Shown here: piece by piece, positions 24,682 through 33,540 of the stretch
How the letters are laid out: every line of letters begins with the position of its first letter
How positions within the stretch are numbered: position 1 is the first letter of the stretch
Assembly: GCA_050946375.1 (NCBI GenBank)
Contig: JBMNUT010000003.1
Coordinates: 1 to 64,000 of the forward strand
Direction: 5' to 3'
Length of the DNA: 64,000 nt
Source of the DNA: UBA1794 sp050946375
GTDB taxonomy: Bacteria > Bacteroidota > Bacteroidia > Bacteroidales > Bacteroidaceae
Made by a program: the position numbers and the translations under genes
The notes under the pieces: generated by a model
The model's input: only the letters and a program-made list of their open reading frames with translations
Databases searched by the model: none
What the model was told of the DNA's origin: nothing

Positions 24682-27192
24682 TTAGAACGTATTGACGGTA
24701 ATCGTTTGTTCGCCCAGGTTCTCAGCAGTGACGGTGAGTGTGATTGTACCCGTCTCCTCTCCGTCGGGTTGGAGTATGGCCAATGCCCGTCCGCGGAAGG
24801 TGCGCGGCGTAAGCGAGCGGAAGCTCTCCATGTCGTCGGGTGCTGCGTTTCCGGAGGCGGCAATGTGTCCTGCTCCTTCGCAGCGCAGGGTTACGGTCTG
24901 GTCGGCATCGGGAACGACCTGGCCTTCGGCGTCAATCAGTTCAATCTTTACGTACGACAGGTCGTTGCGGTCGGCTTTTATCCGATTGCGGTCCGCCGTC
25001 AGGCGGATGGCGGCCGCTTTTCCGGTAGTCTTAAGCGTAAAGGCTGATTTCTCCTTGCCCTTTTCGAGGTTCACGGCCTTCAATTCGCCGGGGGCATAGG
25101 GCAATTGGAAAGTGGCGGTGTAGTTATCCGGATTTGTCTCCTTTTCTCCTACGACTTTCCCGTTCAGATAGAGGCGTACCTTAGGCGCCTGGCTGTAGAC
25201 GTTGACGCGCATGGTCTGACCCTCGAGGCCGTTCCAGTTCCAACTGGGCAGTTCGTCGGTCCATCCCCAGCCGTTCACCACTTCTTGTTTGCCCGGCATG
25301 AGCGGACGGCGTACGGCCATTGCGATGTCGCGCAGTCTCCAGACTACGTCGCGGTAGTAGGATTGGGGCTTCTTGTCGCCGCACAGGTCGATGTCGCCGC
25401 ACCATGCGTTGTACCACGGCCAGCCCATGAATTGCGGATTCCATTCGCCTTGTGCCAGTTCGAGCGTATGGGCAAGGCCGGCTTCGCCGATGTAGTCGAT
25501 GGCGGTCCATACGAAGTCGCCGATAATGTAGGGGTGTTTTTCTACCATGTTCCAGATGGGGCCGGTTTCCTTGGGGTAGGATTCGCTGCCATACATGACG
25601 CGTTGGGGATAGGCCTCATGGTCGCTCTCGAACTTGTGCCACATGTAGTTGTAGCCCGCCACGTCGATGTTCTGGAAAGCGCGGTAGGAATCGGTGTCCC
25701 ACTTGAAGTCAGGCCGGTCCCAGAAGTCGTTGACTCCGGCGGTCGTGAAGCGGGTATCGTCGTATTTGCGTACGGTTTGCACCAGACGCTTGGATATTTC
25801 GTCGCCTTGCGGCTGGTCGGCGCGTTGGGCAATCTCGTTCCCGATGCTCCACATGATGATGGACGGGTGGTTTCGGTCGCGCCGTACGGAAGAAGCCAGG
25901 TCGCTGTCGCTCCATTCGTCGAAGTATTGGTGGTAGTCGTTATCGCGTTTGGCTTGTTGCCACTGGTCGAAAGTCTCGTGGATGACCAGCAGGCCCAGGC
26001 TGTCGCAGGCGTTCAGGAATGCTTCCGACACCTGGTTGTGCGAACAGCGCACGGCGTTGAATCCGTTGGCTTTCATCAGTTCCACTTTTCGCACCTCGGC
26101 CCGGTCGATGGCGGCAGCACCCAGGAGGCCGTTGTCGTGGTGGAGGCATCCGCCGCGCAGCTTGATTGTCTCGCCGTTGAGCTGGAATCCATTTTCGGCG
26201 CTGAAGGATAGGGTACGGATGCCAAAGGGTATGCGTATGGAGTCGGCGTCCGTGCCCGTAGTGAGGGTGAGATATGCCGTATAGAGCTCGGGAGTCTCGA
26301 CAGACCACAGGCGCGCTTTCCTGAGAGTTACCTCGAAATCGGCCAAAGTGCTGTCGTTTGCGGCAACAGTGAAGGACTTGTTCTCCACAGCTACCGTCTT
26401 TCCATCAGGATCGTAAATGCGGAGCTGCAAAGTGCCGGCCTTTTGCTCGGTGCGTTCGTTGTGGATGAAAGAAGTGACCTTGATGGTGGCTTTTTTCTTC
26501 TTCTCCAGTTGGGTCAATCGGGCAAAGGTGTCCCATTCTTCCAGGTACACTTTGTCGGTTTTGATGAGCCATACGTGCCGATAGAGGCCGGAACCGGCGT
26601 ACCAGCGCGAGTTTTGTCCTACGTTCAGGGTGCGTATGGCTATGAAGTTGGGCTGCCCTACGGGATTGCAGCAGTTGGTTATGTCGACTTTGTAGGAGGT
26701 ATAGCCGTAAGGGTTGAAGCGTACTTTTTTCCCGTTGACGTACACTTCCGATTGTACTTGGGCGCCTTCTACGTAGAGGGTGATTTTTTTGTTACGGTCT
26801 TCGGGGGTAAGCGTAAAGGACTTCCGGTACCAGCCTTCTCCGCCTAAGGTCTGGCCGATGTCGGCGCCTCCGGCTTCGCCTTCGTTATACTGGGAGAACG
26901 GTCCGACGGTAATGCCGGCTTTTTGAACGGGCGTAGGGTCCATGCTCCAGTCGTGGGGAAGGTCGACGATGCGCCACCGTGTGTCGTTGAAGTTGCTTTG
27001 TTCGGCATTGGCAATGCTTCCCCGGTAGAACTTCCAGCCTTGGTCGAACTCTGTTTTTCGCTCTGGTCCTTTCCCGTCTGTTGTTCCCGGGGTTTCGGGA
27101 TAGGGGCAGGGGGAGCTGCCGAAACTTGCGGCAGAATAAGCGAAAAGTCCTGCAAGAAGCAGGGAAAAGTGCTTGTACTTTTTCATGGGCAT
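24682..27192 (-). CDS. Glycoside hydrolase family 2, beta-galactosidase-like
   Basis: The product has 836 aa with a signal peptide (MKKYKHFSLLLAGLFAYSAA). Two ATGs occur, at 27192 and 27186; either fits and the second gives the more canonical MKKYK. Domain order is sugar-binding jelly roll (RWRIVDLPHDWSMDPTP, about 50-210), immunoglobulin-like domain (about 215-320), TIM barrel (GGCLHHDNGLLGAAAIDRAE onward) and C-terminal Ig-like domains (from about 620). The acid/base Glu is in IIMWSIGNEIAQR and the nucleophile Glu in VMYGSESYPK. It probably removes terminal beta-galactose or a related sugar in the periplasm. Member of the minus-strand glycan locus. Confidence 0.9.
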   Translation of the reverse strand: MPMKKYKHFSLLLAGLFAYSAASFGSSPCPYPETPGTTDGKGPERKTEFDQGWKFYRGSIANAEQSNFNDTRWRIVDLPHDWSMDPTPVQKAGITVGPFSQYNEGEAGGADIGQTLGGEGWYRKSFTLTPEDRNKKITLYVEGAQVQSEVYVNGKKVRFNPYGYTSYKVDITNCCNPVGQPNFIAIRTLNVGQNSRWYAGSGLYRHVWLIKTDKVYLEEWDTFARLTQLEKKKKATIKVTSFIHNERTEQKAGTLQLRIYDPDGKTVAVENKSFTVAANDSTLADFEVTLRKARLWSVETPELYTAYLTLTTGTDADSIRIPFGIRTLSFSAENGFQLNGETIKLRGGCLHHDNGLLGAAAIDRAEVRKVELMKANGFNAVRCSHNQVSEAFLNACDSLGLLVIHETFDQWQQAKRDNDYHQYFDEWSDSDLASSVRRDRNHPSIIMWSIGNEIAQRADQPQGDEISKRLVQTVRKYDDTRFTTAGVNDFWDRPDFKWDTDSYRAFQNIDVAGYNYMWHKFESDHEAYPQRVMYGSESYPKETGPIWNMVEKHPYIIGDFVWTAIDYIGEAGLAHTLELAQGEWNPQFMGWPWYNAWCGDIDLCGDKKPQSYYRDVVWRLRDIAMAVRRPLMPGKQEVVNGWGWTDELPSWNWNGLEGQTMRVNVYSQAPKVRLYLNGKVVGEKETNPDNYTATFQLPYAPGELKAVNLEKGKEKSAFTLKTTGKAAAIRLTADRNRIKADRNDLSYVKIELIDAEGQVVPDADQTVTLRCEGAGHIAASGNAAPDDMESFRSLTPRTFRGRALAILQPDGEETGTITLTVTAENLGEQTITVNTF

Positions 27193-27246
27193 TTATGCTG
27201 TTTTAGGGATTATGCATACGGCTTTTTGAAAAGTGGGGATAAGTTC

Positions 27247-27292
27247 ATGGCAAGATTCGGATGGTGCGATTTCCATCCGAACCTTGCCATGA
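27247..27292. repeat. Intercistronic hairpin, 19-bp arms
   Basis: CATGGCAAGATTCGGATGG (27247-27265) pairs with CCATCCGAACCTTGCCATG (27274-27292) with one mismatch. Lies between GH128-like and GH2 genes, beside a second hairpin. Confidence 0.6.
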
Positions 27293-27318
27293 GTGGGAAA
27301 AACTTTACGAGACGGAGT

Positions 27319-27345
27319 TTTCTGCTCCCAACGAGGGAGCAGAAA
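27319..27345 (-). terminator. Hairpin after the GH128-like gene
   Basis: TTTCTGCTCCC and GGGAGCAGAAA (11 bp, 5-nt loop) lie 9 bp after the stop of the upstream minus-strand gene. A short T-rich run (GTTTTTCCC on the minus strand) follows some bases later. It could terminate or partially attenuate the operon. Confidence 0.55.
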
Positions 27346-27353
27346 GTCTCGGC

Positions 27354-30290
27354 TTATTCCTTGATGAACTTGAGGACTTGTGCATTTCCGGTCTGGAAAA
27401 TGTATTGTTGCCCTGCAATCAGCGAACTGATGTCGATGGCTTCGGCATGAGTTCCGCTTAGGACGAGCTGTCCGTCGGTCGTATAAATACGGTAGGAGGA
27501 GTTAGGCTCTGCGGGTTCTACGTAGAGGGTATTTCCGTCCTGGAGGAGGCGGATTGCAGCTTCGCTCTTTTCGTCCTTCACTTTGTCGATGCCGGTTCCC
27601 GATTCTTCTTCGGTGCTGTAGATGGCGATGATTCCGGCTTTGTCGTTACCCAGCGTAGGAATGCTGCCATACGAGCGCTCGCCGGCTTTGTTGTAACGTA
27701 TCCGTTTTTCTGTTTCGCCCGTGTAGAAGATGCTGCTGCACCAGTCGTCGTTGCTCGTTTGCAGGGCTACGAGATAGGTGGGGAGTACGGGAAATTCCGG
27801 ATCGAACTGGAGCTGGCGCGTGAGCGAGCCTACGTTCTCTTCCGTAAGGATGCACGACAGATGGAGCTGCATGGCCTTGTTGTCCACGTCGGTGTAGGGG
27901 ATGGTGAATTCGCCCTCGGGCACGGCTACGTAGCTGACCTCTTCGCCTCCTTCAGCCCACTCGCCCGTAATGACGCTTTCGCGGGTGAGTCTGATTTCGA
28001 AGCCTTCGGGGGTGATGTTGCGCACCCGTGCATTGACAGGAGCTGCATTGGCCGAAAGGTTGTTATTGGTCAGTACGGTGGGGAAGACGAGCGGTGCGCT
28101 TTCCATGGGGGTCTTGAACGTTACGCTCATCCATTCGTCGCTGACGCCTTTTACTACACCCGAACGGATGGGCATGTCGCCTACCTGCGAGCTTGTACTG
28201 TCGACTATCAGATAGGGAACATAGGCCGTATTTCCGTTGAAGGTCAGGTTGTTCAGGGTTGTAGCGTTGTAGTCGTAGAGATATCCCCAGGGGATGATTC
28301 GTACGCTGAAGCTCGTGCTGTCGAGTTTGTTGAATGCCGTCGTGTGTTGTCCGGCAGTCGTTCCGTAAAGCAGTGTCAGCGATGTTCCGCCAATGACGGG
28401 CAGGTTGTTTTTACCTTCGAAGCTCGTAAAGAGCGCTGTGGCCGGTTCGTTTTTGCTGACGGGTATCTTTCCGTAGCGTATGGGGGCAGCGGTTGCCACG
28501 CTGATGTCTACGGAAGTTTCGGTCGTGTAGCGGGGAGTCGTTTCGTTGCAGTAGAAGTACGATACCCGGTACGATGTGGATTGCGGGTGGGACATATCCC
28601 ATGTGTCGAGCAGTCCGTAGGAGGGAGGAGCTGCGCTGCTGCGTACAAACTGCCAGTCGCCGTTGCCCAGTTTCTTCTCGATGAGTACGCTGTCGAAATA
28701 TTCACCGTTGTTGTCCGTACAGTAGAAGCGGACTTGTCCGGCTGTCGTGAGGAACGAGGTGTTGATTTCGGTCGTCGGTTCCTGGAAAGTAGGATAGGGC
28801 GGGATGTGGGCATACTGGTAATTGTAGGCTAAGCCGGACTTGTAGTTCTGGTAAACCTCGCCGGCGGGGAACAAATCACCCGGTTTGTAGACGTGGCGCA
28901 CACCGTCGATGATGGCAACGAGGCTGTCTACTCCGTGGCAGACTATGTTGTGGTGCGTATTTCCGCTGAAGTTAAACAGCGCGTAGCGCTCCACCCAGGG
29001 AGATTCTTCCAGCACTTTGAGCACTTCGGCCATCTTTTGGGCCGATTTCGTGAGGTTTCTGCCGGCAGCAGCAGGGTCGGAGTCGTCTTCCCACGAGGTG
29101 TCGGGCCAGGGACCGTTGTTCCATTCCGTAATCCATACGGGGCGGCCGGTCTGATTATAGTAGTTTTTGGTCTGGTTCGCCCACCAATTGGCGTCGTTCT
29201 GCCATTGGTACAGGTGAAGGGCTATGAAGTCTACACGGATTCCCTGCTGGTCGCATTGGTTAATGAACTGCACCATGTAGGATTCCTTACCCATCTGGGG
29301 ACCCATCGAGCCAAGGCGTGAGCCGTTGTTCTTGAAGTTGTTGTAATAAGTGAGTGCGGTTTCTATGTCGCCCACTTCAAGTTTCCCTTCACCGTCGGAG
29401 CTGTTCCACGGTTCGTTGAAGAAGAGCATGTGGGTATTACCGGAGGTTTCGCTTTTGGGGGTATTGTATGCGGCGTTGTCCCAGCCGATGTGGTGGAGCA
29501 TGCCGACGTATTCCCGGTCGGTTTCTTCGATGTCGCTTGCGGCATAGTTATAGTACCAGCTCCGGTCGGTCATGCTTTCGTTATTGTATCCGATGGCGCT
29601 CTTTTTGGTCGGAGCCTGCCAGCGCATGACGCGGATGTAGGAGATTTTGTTGTAGAGTGCTCCGCCCCGTGTGCAAGACGTCGGGTCGGCCAGGTTGGAG
29701 ACTTCGATGTCGCCGTCCTGGGCTATAAAGCAACGGCTATATCCACTGGCGGGTCCGTTGCCTTGTGCCATGATGGCCATGTAGCCGCGTTTCAGTTTGA
29801 AGGACTTGATGGCGTTGTTATAGGCTGAACCTAAGGATGTGTATTCTCCTGGGGCAAACCCGCGGCTGCGGCCGCTGTACAACTCGCCGGTGTAGACGGT
29901 GAGGACTTCGGTGCTCGGGCTGTGGGGTACGACGGCTGCGCCATTGCCGTAGATGTTGACCCATACGTTTCTTTTGTGTCCGGCAGCTGTACCGTTGACG
30001 GTAATCTTGGAGAGCCATTTGTTGATGACCTGGCTTGGGCGCAGATTGTCGAAGAAGACCCATGCGTCTTCGCTGGTAAGGTCGATGGTGACTCCGTCGG
30101 CGATGCAGTTTACCGTATCTGTAATATGATATTCGCAGGCTTCGGATAAGGTTACGTTTGCGGTAACGCTTTCCACGGTTGTCACATTCTCTACGGCCTT
30201 GGGAGTTTGGGCCCACAATGCCGTTTGCAGTAGGCAAGCCGAAAGTAGGGCCATGCCACGTGCAAATTGGAAGAGTGTTCTCATTTTCAT
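27354..30290 (-). CDS. Secreted GH128-like (Asl1-type) glycoside hydrolase with C-terminal sorting-like tail
   Basis: The product has 978 aa with a signal peptide (residues 1-28, ending LWAQ). A beta-rich N-terminal region precedes an Asl1/Glyco_hydro_cc barrel (about 265-470): HHIGWDNAAYNT, THMLFFNEPWNS (acid/base Glu), VDFIALHLYQW, PVWITEWNNGPW (nucleophile Glu). Family GH128 acts on beta-1,3-glucan. Several Ig/Fn3-like modules follow (about 515-870). The final roughly 70 residues (SYRIYTTDGQLVLSGTHAE, ending VLKFIKE) look like a Por-secretion/type IX-style tail. The long multidomain build suggests surface or periplasmic attack on a large glycan. The catalytic assignment is motif-based. Confidence 0.75.
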   Translation of the reverse strand: MKMRTLFQFARGMALLSACLLQTALWAQTPKAVENVTTVESVTANVTLSEACEYHITDTVNCIADGVTIDLTSEDAWVFFDNLRPSQVINKWLSKITVNGTAAGHKRNVWVNIYGNGAAVVPHSPSTEVLTVYTGELYSGRSRGFAPGEYTSLGSAYNNAIKSFKLKRGYMAIMAQGNGPASGYSRCFIAQDGDIEVSNLADPTSCTRGGALYNKISYIRVMRWQAPTKKSAIGYNNESMTDRSWYYNYAASDIEETDREYVGMLHHIGWDNAAYNTPKSETSGNTHMLFFNEPWNSSDGEGKLEVGDIETALTYYNNFKNNGSRLGSMGPQMGKESYMVQFINQCDQQGIRVDFIALHLYQWQNDANWWANQTKNYYNQTGRPVWITEWNNGPWPDTSWEDDSDPAAAGRNLTKSAQKMAEVLKVLEESPWVERYALFNFSGNTHHNIVCHGVDSLVAIIDGVRHVYKPGDLFPAGEVYQNYKSGLAYNYQYAHIPPYPTFQEPTTEINTSFLTTAGQVRFYCTDNNGEYFDSVLIEKKLGNGDWQFVRSSAAPPSYGLLDTWDMSHPQSTSYRVSYFYCNETTPRYTTETSVDISVATAAPIRYGKIPVSKNEPATALFTSFEGKNNLPVIGGTSLTLLYGTTAGQHTTAFNKLDSTSFSVRIIPWGYLYDYNATTLNNLTFNGNTAYVPYLIVDSTSSQVGDMPIRSGVVKGVSDEWMSVTFKTPMESAPLVFPTVLTNNNLSANAAPVNARVRNITPEGFEIRLTRESVITGEWAEGGEEVSYVAVPEGEFTIPYTDVDNKAMQLHLSCILTEENVGSLTRQLQFDPEFPVLPTYLVALQTSNDDWCSSIFYTGETEKRIRYNKAGERSYGSIPTLGNDKAGIIAIYSTEEESGTGIDKVKDEKSEAAIRLLQDGNTLYVEPAEPNSSYRIYTTDGQLVLSGTHAEAIDISSLIAGQQYIFQTGNAQVLKFIKE

Positions 30291-30327
30291 AGTAGCGTTA
30301 GTTTTGGGATGTTTGATAAGTATTACG

Positions 30328-32202
30328 TTATTGGCTTACAAGGACTTTTTTGTCTTTCACGATGTAGATTCCAACGCTCAAGGGGAAGAAGTTCTCACCT
30401 TCGGAGATGGAATAGATGTCGACCAGCGTACCATCGGTCCGGTAGACGGGGACTTCGCCGTTTTGGGTTGCATAGATGACGATTCCCCCTTGGGTGGAAT
30501 AAACGCTCATGCGGGAGTTGGGGTCAGAACTGATATTCTGCAGTCCCGTAGCTACGAGGGGCGGATAGTAAACGTTTACCGGATTGCTGACCGTAGGAGC
30601 AATATAGGCTTCGAAGGGAGCCACGGCTTCGCCTTCTGTCAGGCGGAAGCAGCCGCCTTCGGCATCGTAGCGCAGGAATTTGCCCTCGGGAGTGAATAAT
30701 TTATACGTATCATTTCCGACAAAGTTATAGTCCTTTTCCGAAGAAGTGGCGGGGCTTTTTTTGCTTGTCGTAATGGAAACACTTGCGTCCGTCAGATTGT
30801 CGACGAATTGTACGAGGTAGCAACCGGCCGGGATGGACTCGCCGGCGGGGCAGACTTCGAAGACATCTCCGTTCTGACGATATACGATGTAGTCCAATCC
30901 CATCGTCGCGGTCATATTGTTGAAGGAGTAGCCGTCGTAGGAACCGGTGATTTGTACTCCCTGCATCTCGCCGGGGAAATACATGGGGTAGAGAATGCTG
31001 CCTTCCACCGTGCGTGTCAGGCGTGCGGCACCCAGGTAATTCAGGTTGGTGGTGTCCAGTTGTGAGGAATTGTCGCCGTCCAGGACGAAATCGAGCATGT
31101 AGGCGGTAGCTCCGCTGTATGTGTAGCGCGATACGCGGCCTTCCGGCAGAGTGGCATACGGGAGATAGCTTGCCAATCGGGTGAAGGAAACTTCGGTGTA
31201 GGCTTCTACATTATCTATGTAGAGTACGCCGTCGTTCTCGTAATCGGAGTTGTCTATGGTGAGATAGGTCTGGGCGCTTGTCGGAGTGAGGATGCCTTCT
31301 ACCTGTTTCCATTCTCCTTTTGTGTCGGGGATGAGGATGTACGAATCACCCGTGCCGCAATAGATGCGTCCTTCGTAACCGTCGGTCTTGACCATGGCCC
31401 GCACCAGATAATTGGTATTGGCAGCGAGACGTGCCGGAATCTGAAGCGAAGCTCCCGTGGTGGCGCTTCCGTTGTTGAACGCCTGGCCGGAGAGTTTGAT
31501 GCAATACGGGCCGGAATACGAATCGGAAACTACCTCGGCTTCCGTGCCCCATCCGCCTAACAGGGATTCGTTGGTAATGAATGAGCGGTTTTCGGCGTTG
31601 AGGCCCGTGCCGGTGAAGCCTGAATTGAGGTACGGGTCGGTAACCAGGTTTGTACCTCCCAGCATGTCTTGTATGTTGGTTTCGGCCAGTTGCTCATCGG
31701 GCGTTATGGCTTCCGTGCTGCTCAGGGTGTCTGCGGAGCAACCTTCGGCCATATTGGAGATTCCGATAATGGAGTATTCGTAAGGAAGGCCCCGTTTTGA
31801 AGTAGAGTAGGGTATTTCTTCGGTTTCCTCATTCGGAGTGGAGGCAAAGAGGGCTCCGTCGCGGTAAATGTAGATGTGTGTGCCGCGGCGGGTCAGGCGG
31901 TAGTTGTGCATAGCGCTGCCGTCATTCAGGTTGCGGGCAATGGTTTCGCCGTTGGATACGACCCGGTCCCCAAAGAAAGTGATGTAGGTTTTCCGGTCGA
32001 TGTTAGAGGATAGGCGACGGACCAGTACCGTGAAAGAATCGGCTTCGCTATTCAGTTGTGCATTATTCAGCTCCAGACTGAAGCTGTTTCCCAGCGTGTC
32101 GGGGGTGATGAACAGGGTGTCGTTATCAATAGCCTTTACCGTATGCACGCAAGGAAAAGCGAGTGCAGCGGAAAGGAGAAGTATTTTGCTCTCAAGTTTC
32201 AT
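30328..32202 (-). CDS. Secreted protein with carbohydrate-binding module (CBM4_9-like) and sorting-like tail
   Basis: The product has 624 aa with a signal peptide (MKLESKILLLSAALAFPCVH). No catalytic domain is recognised. Residues about 185-345 (LVTDPYLNSGFTGTGLNAE, GPYCIKLSGQAF, LAANTNYLVRAMVKTDGYEG, LYIDNVEAYTEV) have the layout of a CBM4_9-type carbohydrate-binding jelly roll. The last roughly 75 residues (MSVYSTQGGIVIYATQNG, VPVYRTDGTLVDIY, LSVGIYIVKDKKVLV) match the type IX secretion-like C-terminal tail. It probably holds glycan at the surface for the enzymes of this locus. 37 bp upstream of the GH128-like gene on the same strand. Confidence 0.65.
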   Translation of the reverse strand: MKLESKILLLSAALAFPCVHTVKAIDNDTLFITPDTLGNSFSLELNNAQLNSEADSFTVLVRRLSSNIDRKTYITFFGDRVVSNGETIARNLNDGSAMHNYRLTRRGTHIYIYRDGALFASTPNEETEEIPYSTSKRGLPYEYSIIGISNMAEGCSADTLSSTEAITPDEQLAETNIQDMLGGTNLVTDPYLNSGFTGTGLNAENRSFITNESLLGGWGTEAEVVSDSYSGPYCIKLSGQAFNNGSATTGASLQIPARLAANTNYLVRAMVKTDGYEGRIYCGTGDSYILIPDTKGEWKQVEGILTPTSAQTYLTIDNSDYENDGVLYIDNVEAYTEVSFTRLASYLPYATLPEGRVSRYTYSGATAYMLDFVLDGDNSSQLDTTNLNYLGAARLTRTVEGSILYPMYFPGEMQGVQITGSYDGYSFNNMTATMGLDYIVYRQNGDVFEVCPAGESIPAGCYLVQFVDNLTDASVSITTSKKSPATSSEKDYNFVGNDTYKLFTPEGKFLRYDAEGGCFRLTEGEAVAPFEAYIAPTVSNPVNVYYPPLVATGLQNISSDPNSRMSVYSTQGGIVIYATQNGEVPVYRTDGTLVDIYSISEGENFFPLSVGIYIVKDKKVLVSQ

Positions 32203-32232
32203 GTCAATGTAGTTTTAGATTATGATCCGGCT

Positions 32233-33516
32233 TTAATAATTGGTAAGCCCGTCTTCGCGCATTCCATTCAGAATCATGGCGTTGGCTTTCAACATATCGG
32301 CATTCCTTATGGTCACTCCGTACGAATTGGTCGTGCCGTTGGTCACTTCCTCCCGTTGGTTGATGCCTCCGTTCCAGAAGTGTTGGGTATCGCCGTGGAT
32401 AACTTGAGTCATATCCTTAAGCATGACTTTGAGTGCCTGGTTGGCAATCGGTCCCGACCATTCCCGCACGGTGGAGTATTGTATGAGGGCTTGCCAGTTG
32501 CTCCCGGTACCTACGCCCATGGCGTGCGATATCTCGTGCTGGGCAGTGCCTACCCATTGGTAGCGGGTGACTGCGCCAAAGCGCATCCAGGCATTGATGT
32601 TGCAGTCGGCAGTCGGTACGCCTTCGTTGTATTCCACCGAGATGGATTTTATCAGATTGGAGTAGTTGTTGTAATAGTACATGGCCGAATCCATTGCTTC
32701 CGTAATGCGGTCGTATGCCGATACGCCGTCGGTGATGGCAGCTTGCGCGCCTGCTGCGTTGCTGGCCCATGCCCAGCGGACCTGGCCGCCGCGTGTCGTC
32801 TGGAAGATGCGGTCGTTTCCGTAAACAACATTCCCGTCTCCCTGGATGGCGTAGGTACGCGTATGGTACATGGTCAGCGGCTCCAGATGGTCGAAGAATA
32901 CGCCGAATTCGTGAGTCGTCTCATCCATGTCGGAAGCCACGACCTTGGTATCGTCGATTGTGGGATTGATTTCCCGGCTCAGTACGGCTCCGTACTCTTT
33001 GACGTCGCCCAGTTCCTTAAATGCGCCCATGACGATAGCGGCAACGCGGACGCGGTTCGTAACGGGATAGGTAGTGACCGATGAAGGCTGAACCTGCAGT
33101 GTTACGGTTTTTACGCTTCCGTATGTCGTGTCGCGGGTGCGGTCTTCGTTGATGGATATGCCGAAAGCGCGCATGTAGTATGTCGCTCCCATTTCGAATC
33201 CCGTCCTTTTTACAGAGTCGGCTGTCATGATGACGCGGGAACAGCCGTCGCTTACGCGGATTGTAGGCATCTGATTCGTCTCCGAATACACGATACCTTT
33301 TACTCGGGCATCATCTCCGCCCTCAATGCGGAGCATGAGCGTGTCTTTCCCCAAGTGGGTAATTTCGCCGGTCTCGATGGTTACGGTACTTACTTTGGTC
33401 GCATTCCCCCCGGTGAGTTCACTTTCTTGAAAGTTGAATATCTCTTCGTTGGAGCAAGCTGTGGAGCAAAGGACAGCTATGCCCGACAGAGAGAAGAAAA
33501 GAGACTTTAATCTCAT
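32233..33516 (-). CDS. Putative surface lipoprotein with HExxH metalloprotease-like motif
   Basis: The product has 427 aa. The lipoprotein signal ends in STAC with acylated Cys about residue 21. Residues 25-240 look like two Fn3/Ig-like domains. The C-terminal domain has AQHEISHAMGVGTGSNW at 325-341 (HExxH zinc motif), then WSGPIANQAL and GDTQHFWNGG. That spacing of HExxH, a GPxA segment and a later His-Trp/Phe resembles leishmanolysin-like and related secreted zinc proteins. The substrate is unknown; a peptide or glycoprotein linkage are possibilities. It lies 25 bp after GH105 and 30 bp before the CBM protein, so it is clearly part of the glycan operon. Confidence 0.6.
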   Translation of the reverse strand: MRLKSLFFSLSGIAVLCSTACSNEEIFNFQESELTGGNATKVSTVTIETGEITHLGKDTLMLRIEGGDDARVKGIVYSETNQMPTIRVSDGCSRVIMTADSVKRTGFEMGATYYMRAFGISINEDRTRDTTYGSVKTVTLQVQPSSVTTYPVTNRVRVAAIVMGAFKELGDVKEYGAVLSREINPTIDDTKVVASDMDETTHEFGVFFDHLEPLTMYHTRTYAIQGDGNVVYGNDRIFQTTRGGQVRWAWASNAAGAQAAITDGVSAYDRITEAMDSAMYYYNNYSNLIKSISVEYNEGVPTADCNINAWMRFGAVTRYQWVGTAQHEISHAMGVGTGSNWQALIQYSTVREWSGPIANQALKVMLKDMTQVIHGDTQHFWNGGINQREEVTNGTTNSYGVTIRNADMLKANAMILNGMREDGLTNY

Positions 33517-33540
33517 AGTCGTATTAGGTTTTATTCGTAA

